This document shows, piece after piece, positions 1 through 9,373 of a stretch of DNA of 64,000 nt. The notes under the pieces were generated by a model that was given only the letters and a program-made list of their open reading frames with translations, made no database searches and had not been told where the DNA came from. Position numbers and translations under genes: made by a program. Source of the stretch: Pseudomonas viridiflava (lineage in GTDB: Bacteria > Pseudomonadota > Gammaproteobacteria > Pseudomonadales > Pseudomonadaceae); contig NZ_UUON01000033.1 in the NCBI RefSeq assembly GCF_900590885.1, positions 62,001 to 126,000 of the forward strand, in the 5' to 3' direction. Position 1 is the stretch's first letter. Each line of letters starts with the position of its first letter.

Positions 1-1626
1 GCGCTGCTTGCCATTGGCCCACAGCACTTCGCCCAGGTGGGCGGCGACTTCCTGGTCGGGGAAGCGCTCCAGCGCCTGGCGCAGCAAACGCTCGGCTTCG
101 TCCAGGTTGCCCAGGCGGTAATTCACCCAGCCGAGGCTGTCGAGGACGGCCGGGTCTTCCGGGTTGAGCTTGTGGGCTTGCTCGATCAGCACCTTGGCTT
201 CGGCGTAGCGCGTGGTGCGGTCGGACAAGGTGTAGCCGAGGGCATTGAGCGCCATGGCGTTGTCCGGGTCGCGCTTGATGATCAGGCGCAGGTCTTTTTC
301 CATCTGCGTCAGGTCATTGCGTTTTTCCGCCTGCATGGCGCGGGTGTAGAGCAAATTCAGGTCGTCGGGGTATTGCAGCAAGGCTTGCTGCAATACCTTC
401 CAGGCGCGCTCGCCCTGATTGTTGGCCGACAGGGTCTCGGCCTGGATCAGGTACAGCTGGATCGCGTAATCCGGTTCGGCATCGCGAGCGGCGCCCAGGC
501 GTTTTTCCGCTTCGTCGGTGCGGCCGTTGCTCATCAGGATATCGGCTTGGCGCAACTGAGCGGGCAGGTAGTCGTTGCCGGGGCCGACCTGGGCGTATTC
601 GAGCAGGGCGGCTTGCGGGTCGTTGCGCTCCTCGGCAATGCGGCCGAGGTTCAGGTGCGCCGAATCCACATGGCTTTCGCGCTGGATCAGCTCTTCCAGG
701 TAGCCCTTGGCCTCGTCCCAGGCCTTGGCTTCCAGGCACACCAGCGCCAGGGAGTAGCGCAGCTCGTCGTCGTCCGGGTATTGCTGGACCAAGGCGGCGA
801 ACTGCACTTTGGCGTCCTCCATGCGGTCCTGCTCCACCAGCGTGCGCGCGTAAGTCAGGCGCAGGCGCTTGTCTTCCGGATACTTCTTGATGCTTTTTTC
901 CAGCAGCGGAATCGCTTCCTTGCCGCGATTGAGGTTCTGCAGCAGGCGTGCACGCAGCAGGATCGGCGCGATTTCGCCGTCTTCCGGCGGGTTCTGCTCC
1001 AGCAGCTTCAGCGCAGCCTCGGCTTCGTCATCCTGTTGCAGCAGCAAGGCCTTGCCGAAAATCAGCTGGCTGTTCTTTGGGTGTTTTTGCAGCAGGCGGT
1101 CGAAACTCTTCATCAGGCCATTGCGCGTGTCCTGGTCGGTGTCGGCGGCCGACAGCGCGAGGAAGTCGAAATGGGTGTCGCCCTTGCCCTGCAGGACTTT
1201 CTCCATATAGACCATGGAGTCGTCATAGCGCCCGGCGCGTGCCAGCTGGATGGCGGCGGCGCGCTGTGCTTCCAGGTCATCCGGGGCGTTTTTCGCCCAG
1301 ATCAGCGAGGTGTCCAGGGCTGCCTGATCGGCGCCCAGGTACTCGGCGATGCGAAACGCGCGCTCGGAAATGCCCGGATCCTGCGTGTTGATGGCCTGGG
1401 TCACGTAGTTATCCAGCGCAATGTCGAAACGATTGCGTTGGCCGGCCAGCTCCGCGCTCAGCAGGCTGAACACCGTTTCTTCACTGAACGAGGAATAAAC
1501 CTTGGGCTTTTCAGGGGCGGGGGTGCTGTCTTCCACCGGCGGGGTACTGTCCGGCGACACGGGTGCCATGGCCTGGCAGCCGCTGAGGAAGACAAAAGCA
1601 AGGAGCAACGCGGAAGATCTATTCAT
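1..1626 (-). CDS. TPR-repeat outer-membrane lipoprotein (3' end outside window)
   Basis: Reading leftwards from the ATG at 1626, the frame stays open for 542 codons to the window edge, so the C-terminus is missing. The N-terminus is a lipoprotein signal with lipobox LSGC (Cys near residue 17), followed by a Pro/Ser/Thr-rich linker and then many Ala/Leu-rich helical repeats of tetratricopeptide type. It sits divergent to hemA, exactly as the TPR gene PA4667 does in P. aeruginosa, where lolB and ispE follow downstream. Probably a periplasm-facing scaffold; the precise role is not known to me. The 182-base gap to hemA must hold both divergent promoters, but no clear -35/-10 pair stood out. Confidence 0.88.
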   Translation of the reverse strand, partial: MNRSSALLLAFVFLSGCQAMAPVSPDSTPPVEDSTPAPEKPKVYSSFSEETVFSLLSAELAGQRNRFDIALDNYVTQAINTQDPGISERAFRIAEYLGADQAALDTSLIWAKNAPDDLEAQRAAAIQLARAGRYDDSMVYMEKVLQGKGDTHFDFLALSAADTDQDTRNGLMKSFDRLLQKHPKNSQLIFGKALLLQQDDEAEAALKLLEQNPPEDGEIAPILLRARLLQNLNRGKEAIPLLEKSIKKYPEDKRLRLTYARTLVEQDRMEDAKVQFAALVQQYPDDDELRYSLALVCLEAKAWDEAKGYLEELIQRESHVDSAHLNLGRIAEERNDPQAALLEYAQVGPGNDYLPAQLRQADILMSNGRTDEAEKRLGAARDAEPDYAIQLYLIQAETLSANNQGERAWKVLQQALLQYPDDLNLLYTRAMQAEKRNDLTQMEKDLRLIIKRDPDNAMALNALGYTLSDRTTRYAEAKVLIEQAHKLNPEDPAVLDSLGWVNYRLGNLDEAERLLRQALERFPDQEVAAHLGEVLWANGKQR

Positions 1627-1808
1627 ATAGGAAGAGGACGACTAACCTGCGGTCGGATCATCATGACACAAGCCCTCGGCCAAACATAACCGAGTCTCAG
1701 TTGATGCCTTTATAGACACAAGGCATTAGGACAATAGACGACGGTGGTTGTTCTGAATCTTTCGAAGTAGGACAATTGCCGGCTTCCCGACATCATCAGC
1801 GATATTGA

Positions 1809-3098
1809 ATGGCCTTCCTCGCACTCGGTATTAACCACAAGACTGCAACCGTAGACGTGCGCGAGCGCGTGGCGTTTACGCCAGAGCAGTTGGTTGAGGC
1901 CTTGCAGCAGCTCTGCCGGCTCACCGACAGCCGCGAAGCTGCAATCCTTTCGACCTGCAATCGCAGCGAGCTGTATATAGAGCAGGAACATCTTTCAGCG
2001 GATGTGGTACTGCGCTGGCTGGCCGATTACCACCATTTGAGCCTCGAGGACCTGCGCGCCAGCGCTTATGTGCACGAAGAGGATGCGGCAGTTCGTCACA
2101 TGATGCGCGTGGCGGCCGGGCTCGATTCGCTGGTGTTGGGCGAGCCGCAGATTTTGGGCCAGATGAAATCCGCCTACGCCGTAGCGCGCGAGGCCGGCAC
2201 CGTCGGCCCGCTGCTCGGCCGGCTGTTCCAGGCCACCTTCAATTCTGCCAAGCAGGTGCGCACCGACACCGCCATCGGCGAAAACCCGGTGTCCGTGGCG
2301 TTTGCCGCCGTCAGCCTGGCCAAACAGATTTTCAGCGACTTGCAGCGCAGCCAGGCCCTGCTGATCGGCGCCGGCGAAACCATCACCCTGGTCGCCCGCC
2401 ACCTGCATGACCTGGGCGTGAAGCGCATCGTGGTCGCCAACCGCACCCTGGAGCGCGCGAGCATCCTGGCCGAGCAGTTCGGCGCCCACGCGGTGTTGCT
2501 GTCGGACATCCCGGCCGAATTGGTGCGCAGTGATATCGTCATCAGCTCCACCGCCAGCCAGTTGCCGATTCTTGGTAAAGGCGCGGTAGAAAGCGCGCTG
2601 AAGCTGCGCAAGCACAAGCCGATTTTCATGGTGGATATCGCCGTTCCCCGGGATATCGAGCCAGAAGTCGGCGAGTTGGACGATGTTTATCTCTACAGCG
2701 TCGACGACCTGCATGAAGTGGTCGCCGAAAACCTCAAGAGCCGCCAGGGTGCAGCCCAGGCGGCCGAGGAGATGGTCAGCACCGGCGCCGAAGATTTCAT
2801 GGTGCGCCTGCGTGAATTGGCGGCGGTGGACGTGCTCAAGGCGTATCGTCAGCAAGGCGAACGCCTGCGCGACGAAGAGCTGCTCAAGGCCCAGCGTTTG
2901 CTCGCCAATGGCAGCAGCGCCGAGGACGTACTGATGCAACTGGCCCGCGGCCTGACCAACAAGCTACTTCACGCCCCCAGCGTACAGCTTAAAAAATTGA
3001 CTGCCGAAGGCCGCCTCGATGCGCTGGCCATGGCCCAGGAACTCTTTGCCCTCGGTGAGGGCGCGTCAGATAGCTCTTCGGATAAAAAACCGCAATGA
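1809..3098 (+). CDS. hemA: glutamyl-tRNA reductase
   Basis: First step of C5-pathway haem synthesis: NADPH-dependent reduction of Glu-tRNA(Glu) to glutamate-1-semialdehyde in the cytoplasm. The 429-residue product has the full family length. The catalytic cysteine is C50 in the STCNRSELY motif, an NADPH-binding segment with GAGETI lies near residue 190, and the C-terminal dimerisation helix region is present. The start is ATG at 1809; the ribosome-binding site in front of it is weak. It is first in a tight operon: its last four bases overlap the prfA start (ATGA), and prfA, prmC, moeB and murI follow, so haem supply is transcribed with translation-termination genes. Confidence 0.97.
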   Translation: MAFLALGINHKTATVDVRERVAFTPEQLVEALQQLCRLTDSREAAILSTCNRSELYIEQEHLSADVVLRWLADYHHLSLEDLRASAYVHEEDAAVRHMMRVAAGLDSLVLGEPQILGQMKSAYAVAREAGTVGPLLGRLFQATFNSAKQVRTDTAIGENPVSVAFAAVSLAKQIFSDLQRSQALLIGAGETITLVARHLHDLGVKRIVVANRTLERASILAEQFGAHAVLLSDIPAELVRSDIVISSTASQLPILGKGAVESALKLRKHKPIFMVDIAVPRDIEPEVGELDDVYLYSVDDLHEVVAENLKSRQGAAQAAEEMVSTGAEDFMVRLRELAAVDVLKAYRQQGERLRDEELLKAQRLLANGSSAEDVLMQLARGLTNKLLHAPSVQLKKLTAEGRLDALAMAQELFALGEGASDSSSDKKPQ

Positions 3099-4177
3099 AA
3101 GCGTCACTGCTCAATAAACTGGACGTGCTCCAGGACCGTTTCGAAGAACTGACCGCCTTGCTGGGCGATGGCGAAGTCATCTCCGATCAGACCAAGTTCC
3201 GCACCTATTCCAAGGAATACGCGGAAGTTGAGCCGATTGTGACTACCTACAGCCACTGGCTGAAAACCCAGGCCGACCTCGAAGGCGCCCAGGCGCTGCT
3301 CAAGGACAGCGACCCGGACATGCGCGAAATGGCCGTGGAAGAAGTGCGCGAAGCCAAGGACAAACTGGTCCAGCTCGAAGGCGACCTGCAACGCATGCTG
3401 CTGCCCAAGGACCCCAACGACGGGCGCAACGTGTTCCTCGAAATCCGCGCCGGCACCGGTGGCGACGAGGCGGCGATTTTCTCCGGCGACCTGTTCCGCA
3501 TGTATTCGCGTTACGCCGAGCGTCGCGGCTGGCGGGTGGAGATCCTGTCGGAGAACATCGGTGAGCACGGCGGTTATAAAGAAGTCATCGCGCGGGTCGA
3601 AGGCGACAACGTCTACGGCAAGCTCAAGTTCGAGTCCGGCGCGCACCGTGTGCAGCGGGTGCCGGCGACCGAATCCCAAGGCCGTATCCACACCTCGGCG
3701 TGCACCGTGGCCGTGTTGCCCGAGCCGGACGAGCAAGAAGCCATCGAGATCAACCCGGCTGACTTGCGGGTCGACACCTACCGCTCGTCGGGCGCCGGTG
3801 GCCAGCACGTGAACAAAACCGATTCGGCAATCCGCATCACTCACTTGCCGTCGGGCATCGTGGTCGAGTGCCAGGAAGAGCGTTCCCAGCACAAGAACCG
3901 CGCGCGGGCCATGTCCTGGCTGTCGGCCAAGTTGAACGACCAGCAAACCAGCGCCGCCGCCAACGCGATTGCCAGCGAGCGCAAGTTGCTGGTGGGCTCG
4001 GGCGACCGTTCCGAGCGCATCCGTACCTACAACTTTGCCCAGGGCCGGGTCACCGACCACCGGGTCAACCTCACCCTGTATTCCCTCGACGAGATCCTCG
4101 CCGGCGGCGTGGATGCGGTGATCGAGCCGTTGCTCGCCGAATACCAGGCCGATCAGCTTGCGGCGATAGGTGAATAA
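3095..4177 (+). CDS. prfA: peptide chain release factor 1
   Basis: Recognises UAA and UAG stop codons on the ribosome and triggers peptide release. The 360-residue protein carries the GGQ motif at residues 235-237 (context GAGGQHVNKT), which acts in the peptidyl-transferase centre, and the PAT anticodon-like tripeptide at about 190-192, which marks RF1 rather than RF2. The start overlaps the hemA stop by four bases, implying translational coupling. The next gene, prmC, encodes the methyltransferase that modifies the GGQ glutamine, so enzyme and substrate are made from one transcript. Confidence 0.98.
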   Translation: MKASLLNKLDVLQDRFEELTALLGDGEVISDQTKFRTYSKEYAEVEPIVTTYSHWLKTQADLEGAQALLKDSDPDMREMAVEEVREAKDKLVQLEGDLQRMLLPKDPNDGRNVFLEIRAGTGGDEAAIFSGDLFRMYSRYAERRGWRVEILSENIGEHGGYKEVIARVEGDNVYGKLKFESGAHRVQRVPATESQGRIHTSACTVAVLPEPDEQEAIEINPADLRVDTYRSSGAGGQHVNKTDSAIRITHLPSGIVVECQEERSQHKNRARAMSWLSAKLNDQQTSAAANAIASERKLLVGSGDRSERIRTYNFAQGRVTDHRVNLTLYSLDEILAGGVDAVIEPLLAEYQADQLAAIGE

Positions 4178-5008
4178 ATGACCATCATCGCCAGCCTGCT
4201 GCGCGCCGCCGACGTGCCCGACTCGCCCACCGCGCGCCTGGATGTGGAACTGTTGCTGGCCGCTGCATTGGGCAAGTCGCGCAGCTACCTGCACACCTGG
4301 CCGGAGAAAATCGTCAGCAGCGAAGCTGCGCTGACCTTTGCCGACTACCTGCAACGCCGCCGCGCCGGTGAGCCGGTGGCGTATATCCTCGGCCAGCAAG
4401 GCTTCTGGAAGCTGGACCTGGAGGTCGCGCCACACACGCTGATCCCGCGTCCGGAAACCGAGCTGCTGGTGGAGGCGGCCCTGGAATTGTTGCCGGCCAC
4501 GCCCGCCAAGGTCCTCGACCTGGGCACCGGCAGCGGTGCCATCGCCCTGGCCCTGGCGAGCGAGCGCCCGGCCTGGCAGGTCACCGCCGTCGACCGCGTG
4601 CTGGAAGCCGTGGCCCTGGCCGAGCGCAATCGCCAGCGCCTGCACCTTAATAATGCTTCGGTGCTGAACAGCCATTGGTTCAGCGCGTTGCAAGGGCAGA
4701 CCTTTGATCTGATCATCAGCAACCCGCCGTACATAGCCGACAACGACCCGCACCTGGTGGCCGGTGATGTGCGTTTCGAGCCCGCCAGCGCCTTGGTGGC
4801 GGGCCATGACGGCCTGGACGACCTGCGGCTGATCATCCAGGAGGCGCCGGCCCACTTGAACGCCGGTGGCTGGCTGTTGCTTGAACACGGTTACGACCAG
4901 GCTTTGGCCGTACGCGATCTGTTGCTGAGCCAGGGTTTTAAGGAGGTGCACAGCCGCCTCGACCTCGGCGGCCACGAACGCATCACCCTGGGACGCCGCC
5001 TGTGCTGA
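4178..5008 (+). CDS. prmC: release factor glutamine N5-methyltransferase
   Basis: SAM-dependent methylation of the glutamine in the GGQ motif of release factors. The 276-residue protein has the N-terminal helical recognition domain, then the SAM-binding loop DLGTGSG near residue 114 and the catalytic NPPY motif near residue 183, which binds the target amide. It starts immediately after the prfA TAA with no intergenic base. Seven bases at its 3' end overlap the moeB start. Confidence 0.96.
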   Translation: MTIIASLLRAADVPDSPTARLDVELLLAAALGKSRSYLHTWPEKIVSSEAALTFADYLQRRRAGEPVAYILGQQGFWKLDLEVAPHTLIPRPETELLVEAALELLPATPAKVLDLGTGSGAIALALASERPAWQVTAVDRVLEAVALAERNRQRLHLNNASVLNSHWFSALQGQTFDLIISNPPYIADNDPHLVAGDVRFEPASALVAGHDGLDDLRLIIQEAPAHLNAGGWLLLEHGYDQALAVRDLLLSQGFKEVHSRLDLGGHERITLGRRLC

Positions 5009-5757
5009 CCGATCAGGAGCTGTTGCGCTATAGCCGACAGATTCTGTTGCAACAGGTCGACATCGACGGCCAGCTGCGCCTGAAAAACAGCCGCGCTTTG
5101 ATTGTCGGCCTCGGCGGCCTGGGCGCGCCGGTGGCGTTGTACCTGGCGGCCGCCGGTGTCGGCGAGTTGCATGTGGCGGACTTCGACACCGTCGACCTGA
5201 CCAACCTGCAACGCCAGATCATCCATGACACCGACAGCGTCGGCCAGACCAAAGTTGACTCGGCTTTGCGTCGGCTGACTGCCATCAACCCCGAAATCAC
5301 TTTGATTGCCCATCGTAGCGCGCTGGATGCCGATTCCCTGGCGGCGGCCGTGGCGGCGGTAGACGTGGTGCTTGATTGCAGCGACAACTTCTCCACCCGT
5401 GAAGCGGTCAACGCCGCCTGCGTCGCGGCCGCCAAGCCGTTGGTGAGTGGCGCGGCGATCCGGCTTGAAGGGCAATTGTCGGTATTCGACCCGCGCCGCG
5501 CCGAAAGCCCGTGCTACCACTGTTTATATGGGCACGGCAGCGACACCGAACTCACCTGCAGCGAAGCTGGCGTGGTCGGTCCGCTGGTGGGACTGGTCGG
5601 TAGCCTGCAAGCGCTGGAAGCCCTGAAGCTGCTGGCCGGCTTCGGCGAGCCGCTGGTAGGCCGCTTGCTGTTGATCGATGCGTTGACTACGAAGTTTCGC
5701 GAGTTGCGCGTCAAACGCGACCCGGGTTGCAGCGTCTGCGGGACGCACCATGGTTAA
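5002..5757 (+). CDS. moeB: molybdopterin-synthase adenylyltransferase, ThiF/MoeB family
   Basis: E1-like enzyme that adenylates the C-terminal glycine of a sulfur-carrier protein (MoaD in molybdopterin synthesis; ThiS is an alternative partner). The 251 residues have the Rossmann nucleotide loop GLGGLG at about 36-41 and two CxxC pairs (CYHC and CSVC) that bind structural zinc. The start codon is GTG, overlapping the end of prmC. There is no C-terminal rhodanese domain, so this is the short MoeB/HesA type. The moeB label rather than thiF rests mainly on the conserved Pseudomonas gene order. Confidence 0.9.
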   Translation: MLTDQELLRYSRQILLQQVDIDGQLRLKNSRALIVGLGGLGAPVALYLAAAGVGELHVADFDTVDLTNLQRQIIHDTDSVGQTKVDSALRRLTAINPEITLIAHRSALDADSLAAAVAAVDVVLDCSDNFSTREAVNAACVAAAKPLVSGAAIRLEGQLSVFDPRRAESPCYHCLYGHGSDTELTCSEAGVVGPLVGLVGSLQALEALKLLAGFGEPLVGRLLLIDALTTKFRELRVKRDPGCSVCGTHHG

Positions 5758-6544
5758 GGACGCGCCAATCGGTGTGTTCGATTCCGGCGTCGGCGGCTTG
5801 TCGGTGCTGGATGAAATCCAGCAGCTGCTGCCTCACGAATCGCTGCTGTATGTGGCCGACTGCGGGCATATCCCCTACGGCGAGAAAACCCCGGCGTTCA
5901 TTCTTGAGCGCTCGCGGCGGGTTGCTGCGTTTTTTCGCGAACAGGGCGCCAAGGCGTTTGTGATTGCCTGCAACACCGCCACCGTTGCGGCGGTTGCGGA
6001 CTTGCGCCAGGACTATCCCGACTGGCCCTTGGTGGGCATGGAACCTGCCGTCAAGCCCGCTGCAGCCGCGACCCGCAGTGGCGTGGTGGGTGTGCTCGCC
6101 ACCACCGGCACCCTGCAAAGCGCCAAATTCGCGGCATTGCTGGATCGCTTCGCCACTGACGTACGGGTGGTGACCCAGCCATGCCCGGGCCTGGTCGAGC
6201 TGATTGAAACCGGCGACCTGAACAGCCCCGCCCTGCGCCGGTTGTTGCAGGGCTATGTCGAACCGCTGCTCAGTGCCGGTTGCGACACCATTATTCTCGG
6301 TTGCACCCACTATCCCTTCCTCAAGCCGCTCCTGGCGCAGATGCTGCCCCCCAGCATTATCCTGATCGATACCGGTGCCGCCGTGGCCCGCCAACTCAAG
6401 CGTTTGCTGGGTGAGCGCGATCTGCTCACCAGCGGCGATCCTGAACCTGCGCAGTTCTGGACCAGCGGCGATGTGTATCACCTCAGAAATATCCTACCGA
6501 CACTATGGAAACATCACGGAGTTGTGCGAAGCTTCGGCTCGTGA
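5750..6544 (+). CDS. murI: glutamate racemase
   Basis: Makes D-glutamate for peptidoglycan. The 264-residue protein has the two catalytic cysteines of the family: C74 in ACNTAT and C185 in GCTHYP, plus the N-terminal DSGVGGLSV substrate loop. The ATG overlaps the last eight bases of moeB, so it is the last gene of the hemA operon. No hairpin terminator was evident between it and pagL. Confidence 0.97.
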   Translation: MVKDAPIGVFDSGVGGLSVLDEIQQLLPHESLLYVADCGHIPYGEKTPAFILERSRRVAAFFREQGAKAFVIACNTATVAAVADLRQDYPDWPLVGMEPAVKPAAAATRSGVVGVLATTGTLQSAKFAALLDRFATDVRVVTQPCPGLVELIETGDLNSPALRRLLQGYVEPLLSAGCDTIILGCTHYPFLKPLLAQMLPPSIILIDTGAAVARQLKRLLGERDLLTSGDPEPAQFWTSGDVYHLRNILPTLWKHHGVVRSFGS

Positions 6545-6649
6545 AAAATTCGTGAAAATTCGCTGAACTTCTGACTCTGCGTCAGCTTCTATAGCGAGAT
6601 GTGCCTGTACAAAAAAACCAACTAACTTCGTTCGGAAAGGATGTTTCTT

Positions 6650-7168
6650 ATGAAGCGCTTGTTCTGTTTGGCCGCGATTGCGGCCGTTGTGGTGGGACAC
6701 TCTTTTTCGGCCCAGGCCGCCGGCCTGGAAATGGGTGTGGGGAGCACCAGCGATTCGACGCTGACCTATCGGCTGGGGCTCACATCGGATTGGGACAAAA
6801 GCTGGTGGCAAAGCGATACCGGTCGATTGACCGGCTACTGGAGCGGCGCCTACACCTACTGGGATGGCGACAAGCGCGCCAGCGTCAGCAGCCTGTCGTT
6901 CTCGCCGGTGTTTGTGTATGAGTTTGCCGGTGAGTCGGTCAAGCCTTACATCGAGGCGGGCATCGGCGTGGCGGTGTTCTCGCGCACCAAGGTTGAAGAC
7001 AACAACATCGGCCAGGCCTTCCAGTTCGAAGACCGCCTGGGCTTCGGCCTGCGCTTCAACGGCGGGCATGAAGTGGGGATTCGCGCGACGCACTACTCCA
7101 ATGCCGGGATCAGCAGCAATAACGACGGGGTAGAGAGTTACGCGGTGCACTACACCTTGCCGCTGTAA
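6650..7168 (+). CDS. pagL: lipid A 3-O-deacylase, PagL type
   Basis: Outer-membrane beta-barrel esterase that removes the 3-O acyl chain of lipid A. The 172-residue precursor has a signal peptide ending near AQA-AG (residues 22-25). The mature part is rich in alternating aromatic strands and ends in an aromatic-rich terminal strand. The catalytic triad is visible: H148 and S150 in HYSNAG, and E162. The 2- and 12-residue spacings are those of P. aeruginosa PagL. I chose the second ATG because AAGGA lies eight bases upstream; an in-frame ATG at 6641 overlaps that site. murI-pagL adjacency is conserved in Pseudomonas. Confidence 0.9.
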   Translation: MKRLFCLAAIAAVVVGHSFSAQAAGLEMGVGSTSDSTLTYRLGLTSDWDKSWWQSDTGRLTGYWSGAYTYWDGDKRASVSSLSFSPVFVYEFAGESVKPYIEAGIGVAVFSRTKVEDNNIGQAFQFEDRLGFGLRFNGGHEVGIRATHYSNAGISSNNDGVESYAVHYTLPL

Positions 7169-7192
7169 TTTTCTCAAACACTGCAAATCCCT

Positions 7193-7235
7193 TGTGGGAG
7201 GGGGCAAGTCGAATCGTCGCACCGCCCCTCCCACA
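7193..7235. repeat. REPIN-like inverted REP pair, 43 bp
   Basis: A palindrome with arms starting TGTGGGAGGGG and ending CCCCTCCCACA around a core containing CAAGTCGAATCGTCGCACCG. The same 43-base element occurs in inverted orientation at 30693-30735 with one difference. It lies between the convergent ends of pagL and the CxxC protein gene and could act as a bidirectional transcript end. Confidence 0.85.
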
Positions 7236-7258
7236 TTTGATTTTCATCAGTCTGAAAG

Positions 7259-7564
7259 TCAGCGATACGCCGTGGCAATCCCCTGGCGCTCGTCAATGCA
7301 CTCCGGTGCACCCATCTCGAATTCCCGGCAGATCAGCGGGCGCCGCTCGTAGATCGTGCACATCATCGTGTCGCGGTCCAGCGCCGCGCACCAGCCGTCG
7401 TCCAGGCGCAGCATGACTTCGCCGCCCCAATCGTCGGTGTCGATGTAGCGTTCCGGCACGCCGGTGTCGGTGATCAGCATCACTTCCAGTTGGCAGCAGC
7501 AGGCCGCGCACGTTGAGCAGGTGACGGCGGGTTCGGTGATCTGGGTGTGGGGGATGTTGGTCAT
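7259..7564 (-). CDS. YkgJ-family cysteine-cluster protein
   Basis: A 101-residue protein with an N-terminal Cys-rich segment (CSTCAACCC, residues 15-23) and further cysteines in AALDRDTMMCTIYERRPLIC, the pattern of the CxxCxxCC zinc/iron-binding family of which YkgJ is a member. Function unknown. The frame is open much further upstream, but MTNIPHTQ at 7564 is the natural start because the longer reading runs through the next gene. It lies 53 bases downstream of the DUF2878 gene on the same strand and may be the last gene of the putative light operon. Confidence 0.8.
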   Translation of the reverse strand: MTNIPHTQITEPAVTCSTCAACCCQLEVMLITDTGVPERYIDTDDWGGEVMLRLDDGWCAALDRDTMMCTIYERRPLICREFEMGAPECIDERQGIATAYR

Positions 7565-7617
7565 AGGCGCGCAGTGTAAGGCAAGCAAGTGATAAGCGTA
7601 TGAATGCTCGACGGGCG

Positions 7618-8121
7618 TCAGTGCCCCAACTGGTCGGCGACCCAATGCAGCAGCGGGAACACCAGGGCCCAGAGCACGGCCAGGCCGATCATGCTGGGCA
7701 CGGTGCCATAGCCAAAGCTGACCCCCGCCAACTGGCTGCCCGCGTAATACGACAGCGGCCCACCCAGCGCGCCCAACACACTGGCGCGCCACCAGGGCTG
7801 CGCGCTCCAGGCCAGGCAATGGCGCAAGGTCGTGGCCAGCAGCGCCCACAACAGGATCAACCAAATCGGAATCAACGGCCCCGGCATGCTGAAGTGGAAC
7901 ACGCCGAAGGTGCGCAGTGAGGTGTCGATGACTGTCCCCAACAGCGTCACGGCCAGGATCACCTGGCCCTCCTTGCTCCACGCACTTATCCACAGCAGAT
8001 GAATCGCCAGCACCGCCACCCCCACCAGCAGCCAGCGGCTGTTACCGCCGAGCACGCAGGCAAACCAGCCGCACTGGAACAGCGCGGCATTGGCGAGGTT
8101 CTTAAGCACTGAAGCGCCCAA
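7618..8121 (-). CDS. DUF2878 inner-membrane protein
   Basis: A 167-residue, strongly hydrophobic protein with about five membrane segments and conserved Trp/Gly residues. It matches DUF2878 as I remember the family; no function is known. Its start overlaps the 3' end of the cfa-like gene by 20 bases, which argues for co-expression. In this context a role in handling or protecting modified membrane lipids is possible but is inference. Confidence 0.8.
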   Translation of the reverse strand: MGASVLKNLANAALFQCGWFACVLGGNSRWLLVGVAVLAIHLLWISAWSKEGQVILAVTLLGTVIDTSLRTFGVFHFSMPGPLIPIWLILLWALLATTLRHCLAWSAQPWWRASVLGALGGPLSYYAGSQLAGVSFGYGTVPSMIGLAVLWALVFPLLHWVADQLGH

Positions 8122-9373
8122 GCAGCGGCGGGTTGATGGCCGACGGCTTGGCCAGCAGCAATTGCGCGGTGCCGATGGTGCGCTCCATAAAGCCGCCCTC
8201 GCAGTAGCACAGGTAAAACTCCCACAGACGCAGGAAGTATTCGTCGTAGCCCAATTCCGTCAGGCGGCCATGGGCGCGGCGAAAATTCTCATGCCACAGG
8301 CGCAGGGTTCGCGCGTAGTGCAGGCCGAAATCCTCCATGTGCAACAGGTTCATGTCGGTGTCGCGGCTGACGATCTGCAGCATGTTCTGCACGCAGGGCA
8401 GGGCGCCGCCGGGGAAGATGTAGCGCTGGATAAAGTCGACGCTGTTCTTGGCCTGCTCGAAACGCTGCTCGCGGATGGTGATGGCTTGCAGCAGCATCAG
8501 GCCGTCGCGCTTGAGCAACTGCGCGCATTGCTTGAAATAGGTCGGCAGGAAGCGATGGCCCACGGCTTCGATCATCTCGATGGACACCAGCTTGTCGTAC
8601 TCGCCGGTGAGGTCGCGGTAATCCTGCAGCAGCAGGGTCACCTGATTCTGCAGCCCCAGGGCCTCGATGCGTTTTTCAGTGTAGGCAAACTGCTCTTTGG
8701 ACAGGGTCGTGGTGGTGACCTTGCAGCCATAATTCTGCGCTGCATACAGCGCCATGCTGCCCCAGCCGGTGCCGATTTCGAGCAGGTGGTCGGTCGGCTT
8801 GAGCGCGAGTTTCTGGCAGATGCGTTCCAGCTTGTTCAACTGCGCCTGTTCCAGGCTGTCGTCGGGGGTCAGAAATTGCGCGGCCGAATACATCATGGTC
8901 GGGTCGAGGAATTCTTCGAACAGGTCGTTGCCCAGGTCGTAATGGGCGGCAATGTTTTTCTGCGAGCCCTTGCGCGTGTTGCGGTTGAGCCAGTGCAGGC
9001 CCTGGGTAAAAGGCCGCGCCAGGCGTGCCAGGCCACCTTCCATCGCGTCCAGCACGTCGAGGTTGCTGACCATCACGCGCACCACGGCGGTTAAGTCCGG
9101 GGTGCTCCAGTAGCCGTGGATAAACGCCTCGCCGGCGCCGATGGAGCCGTTGGCGGCCACCAGGCCCCACACCGCCGAGTCGAGGATCTGGATCTCCCCC
9201 AGCAGGTGCGCTTCCCGTGCGCCGAACACTTGGCGTTCGCCGTCCTCAATCACCACCAACTGGCCGTGGCGCAGTTGGCTGAGTTGACGCAGCACGCCCT
9301 TGCGCAGCAGCGCCGAGGTCACGCCGTTGACGTTCAGGCGATTGGCCTTGACCGATAAGTTAGGGGATTTCAT
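8102..9373 (-). CDS. cyclopropane-fatty-acyl-phospholipid synthase-like methyltransferase
   Basis: SAM-dependent enzyme acting on unsaturated acyl chains of membrane phospholipids. The 423 residues contain the SAM loop LEIGTGWGS near residue 200 and the MIEAVGH catalytic neighbourhood typical of CfaS. The start is ATG at 9373 (MKSPNL) because AAGGA sits eight bases upstream; the longer frame lacks such a site. It overlaps the DUF1365 gene by 14 bases. In Rhodobacter and P. putida, homologues in photo- or singlet-oxygen-induced operons (UfaM) make methylated or furan fatty acids, so the product here could be a cyclopropane, methylated or furan lipid. Confidence 0.93.
   Translation of the reverse strand: MKSPNLSVKANRLNVNGVTSALLRKGVLRQLSQLRHGQLVVIEDGERQVFGAREAHLLGEIQILDSAVWGLVAANGSIGAGEAFIHGYWSTPDLTAVVRVMVSNLDVLDAMEGGLARLARPFTQGLHWLNRNTRKGSQKNIAAHYDLGNDLFEEFLDPTMMYSAAQFLTPDDSLEQAQLNKLERICQKLALKPTDHLLEIGTGWGSMALYAAQNYGCKVTTTTLSKEQFAYTEKRIEALGLQNQVTLLLQDYRDLTGEYDKLVSIEMIEAVGHRFLPTYFKQCAQLLKRDGLMLLQAITIREQRFEQAKNSVDFIQRYIFPGGALPCVQNMLQIVSRDTDMNLLHMEDFGLHYARTLRLWHENFRRAHGRLTELGYDEYFLRLWEFYLCYCEGGFMERTIGTAQLLLAKPSAINPPLLGRFSA

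Noticed and set aside
6606..6611. TGTACA before pagL, a possible further LitR half-site
   Set aside because: No partner TGTA(C/T)A 12 bases away on either side.
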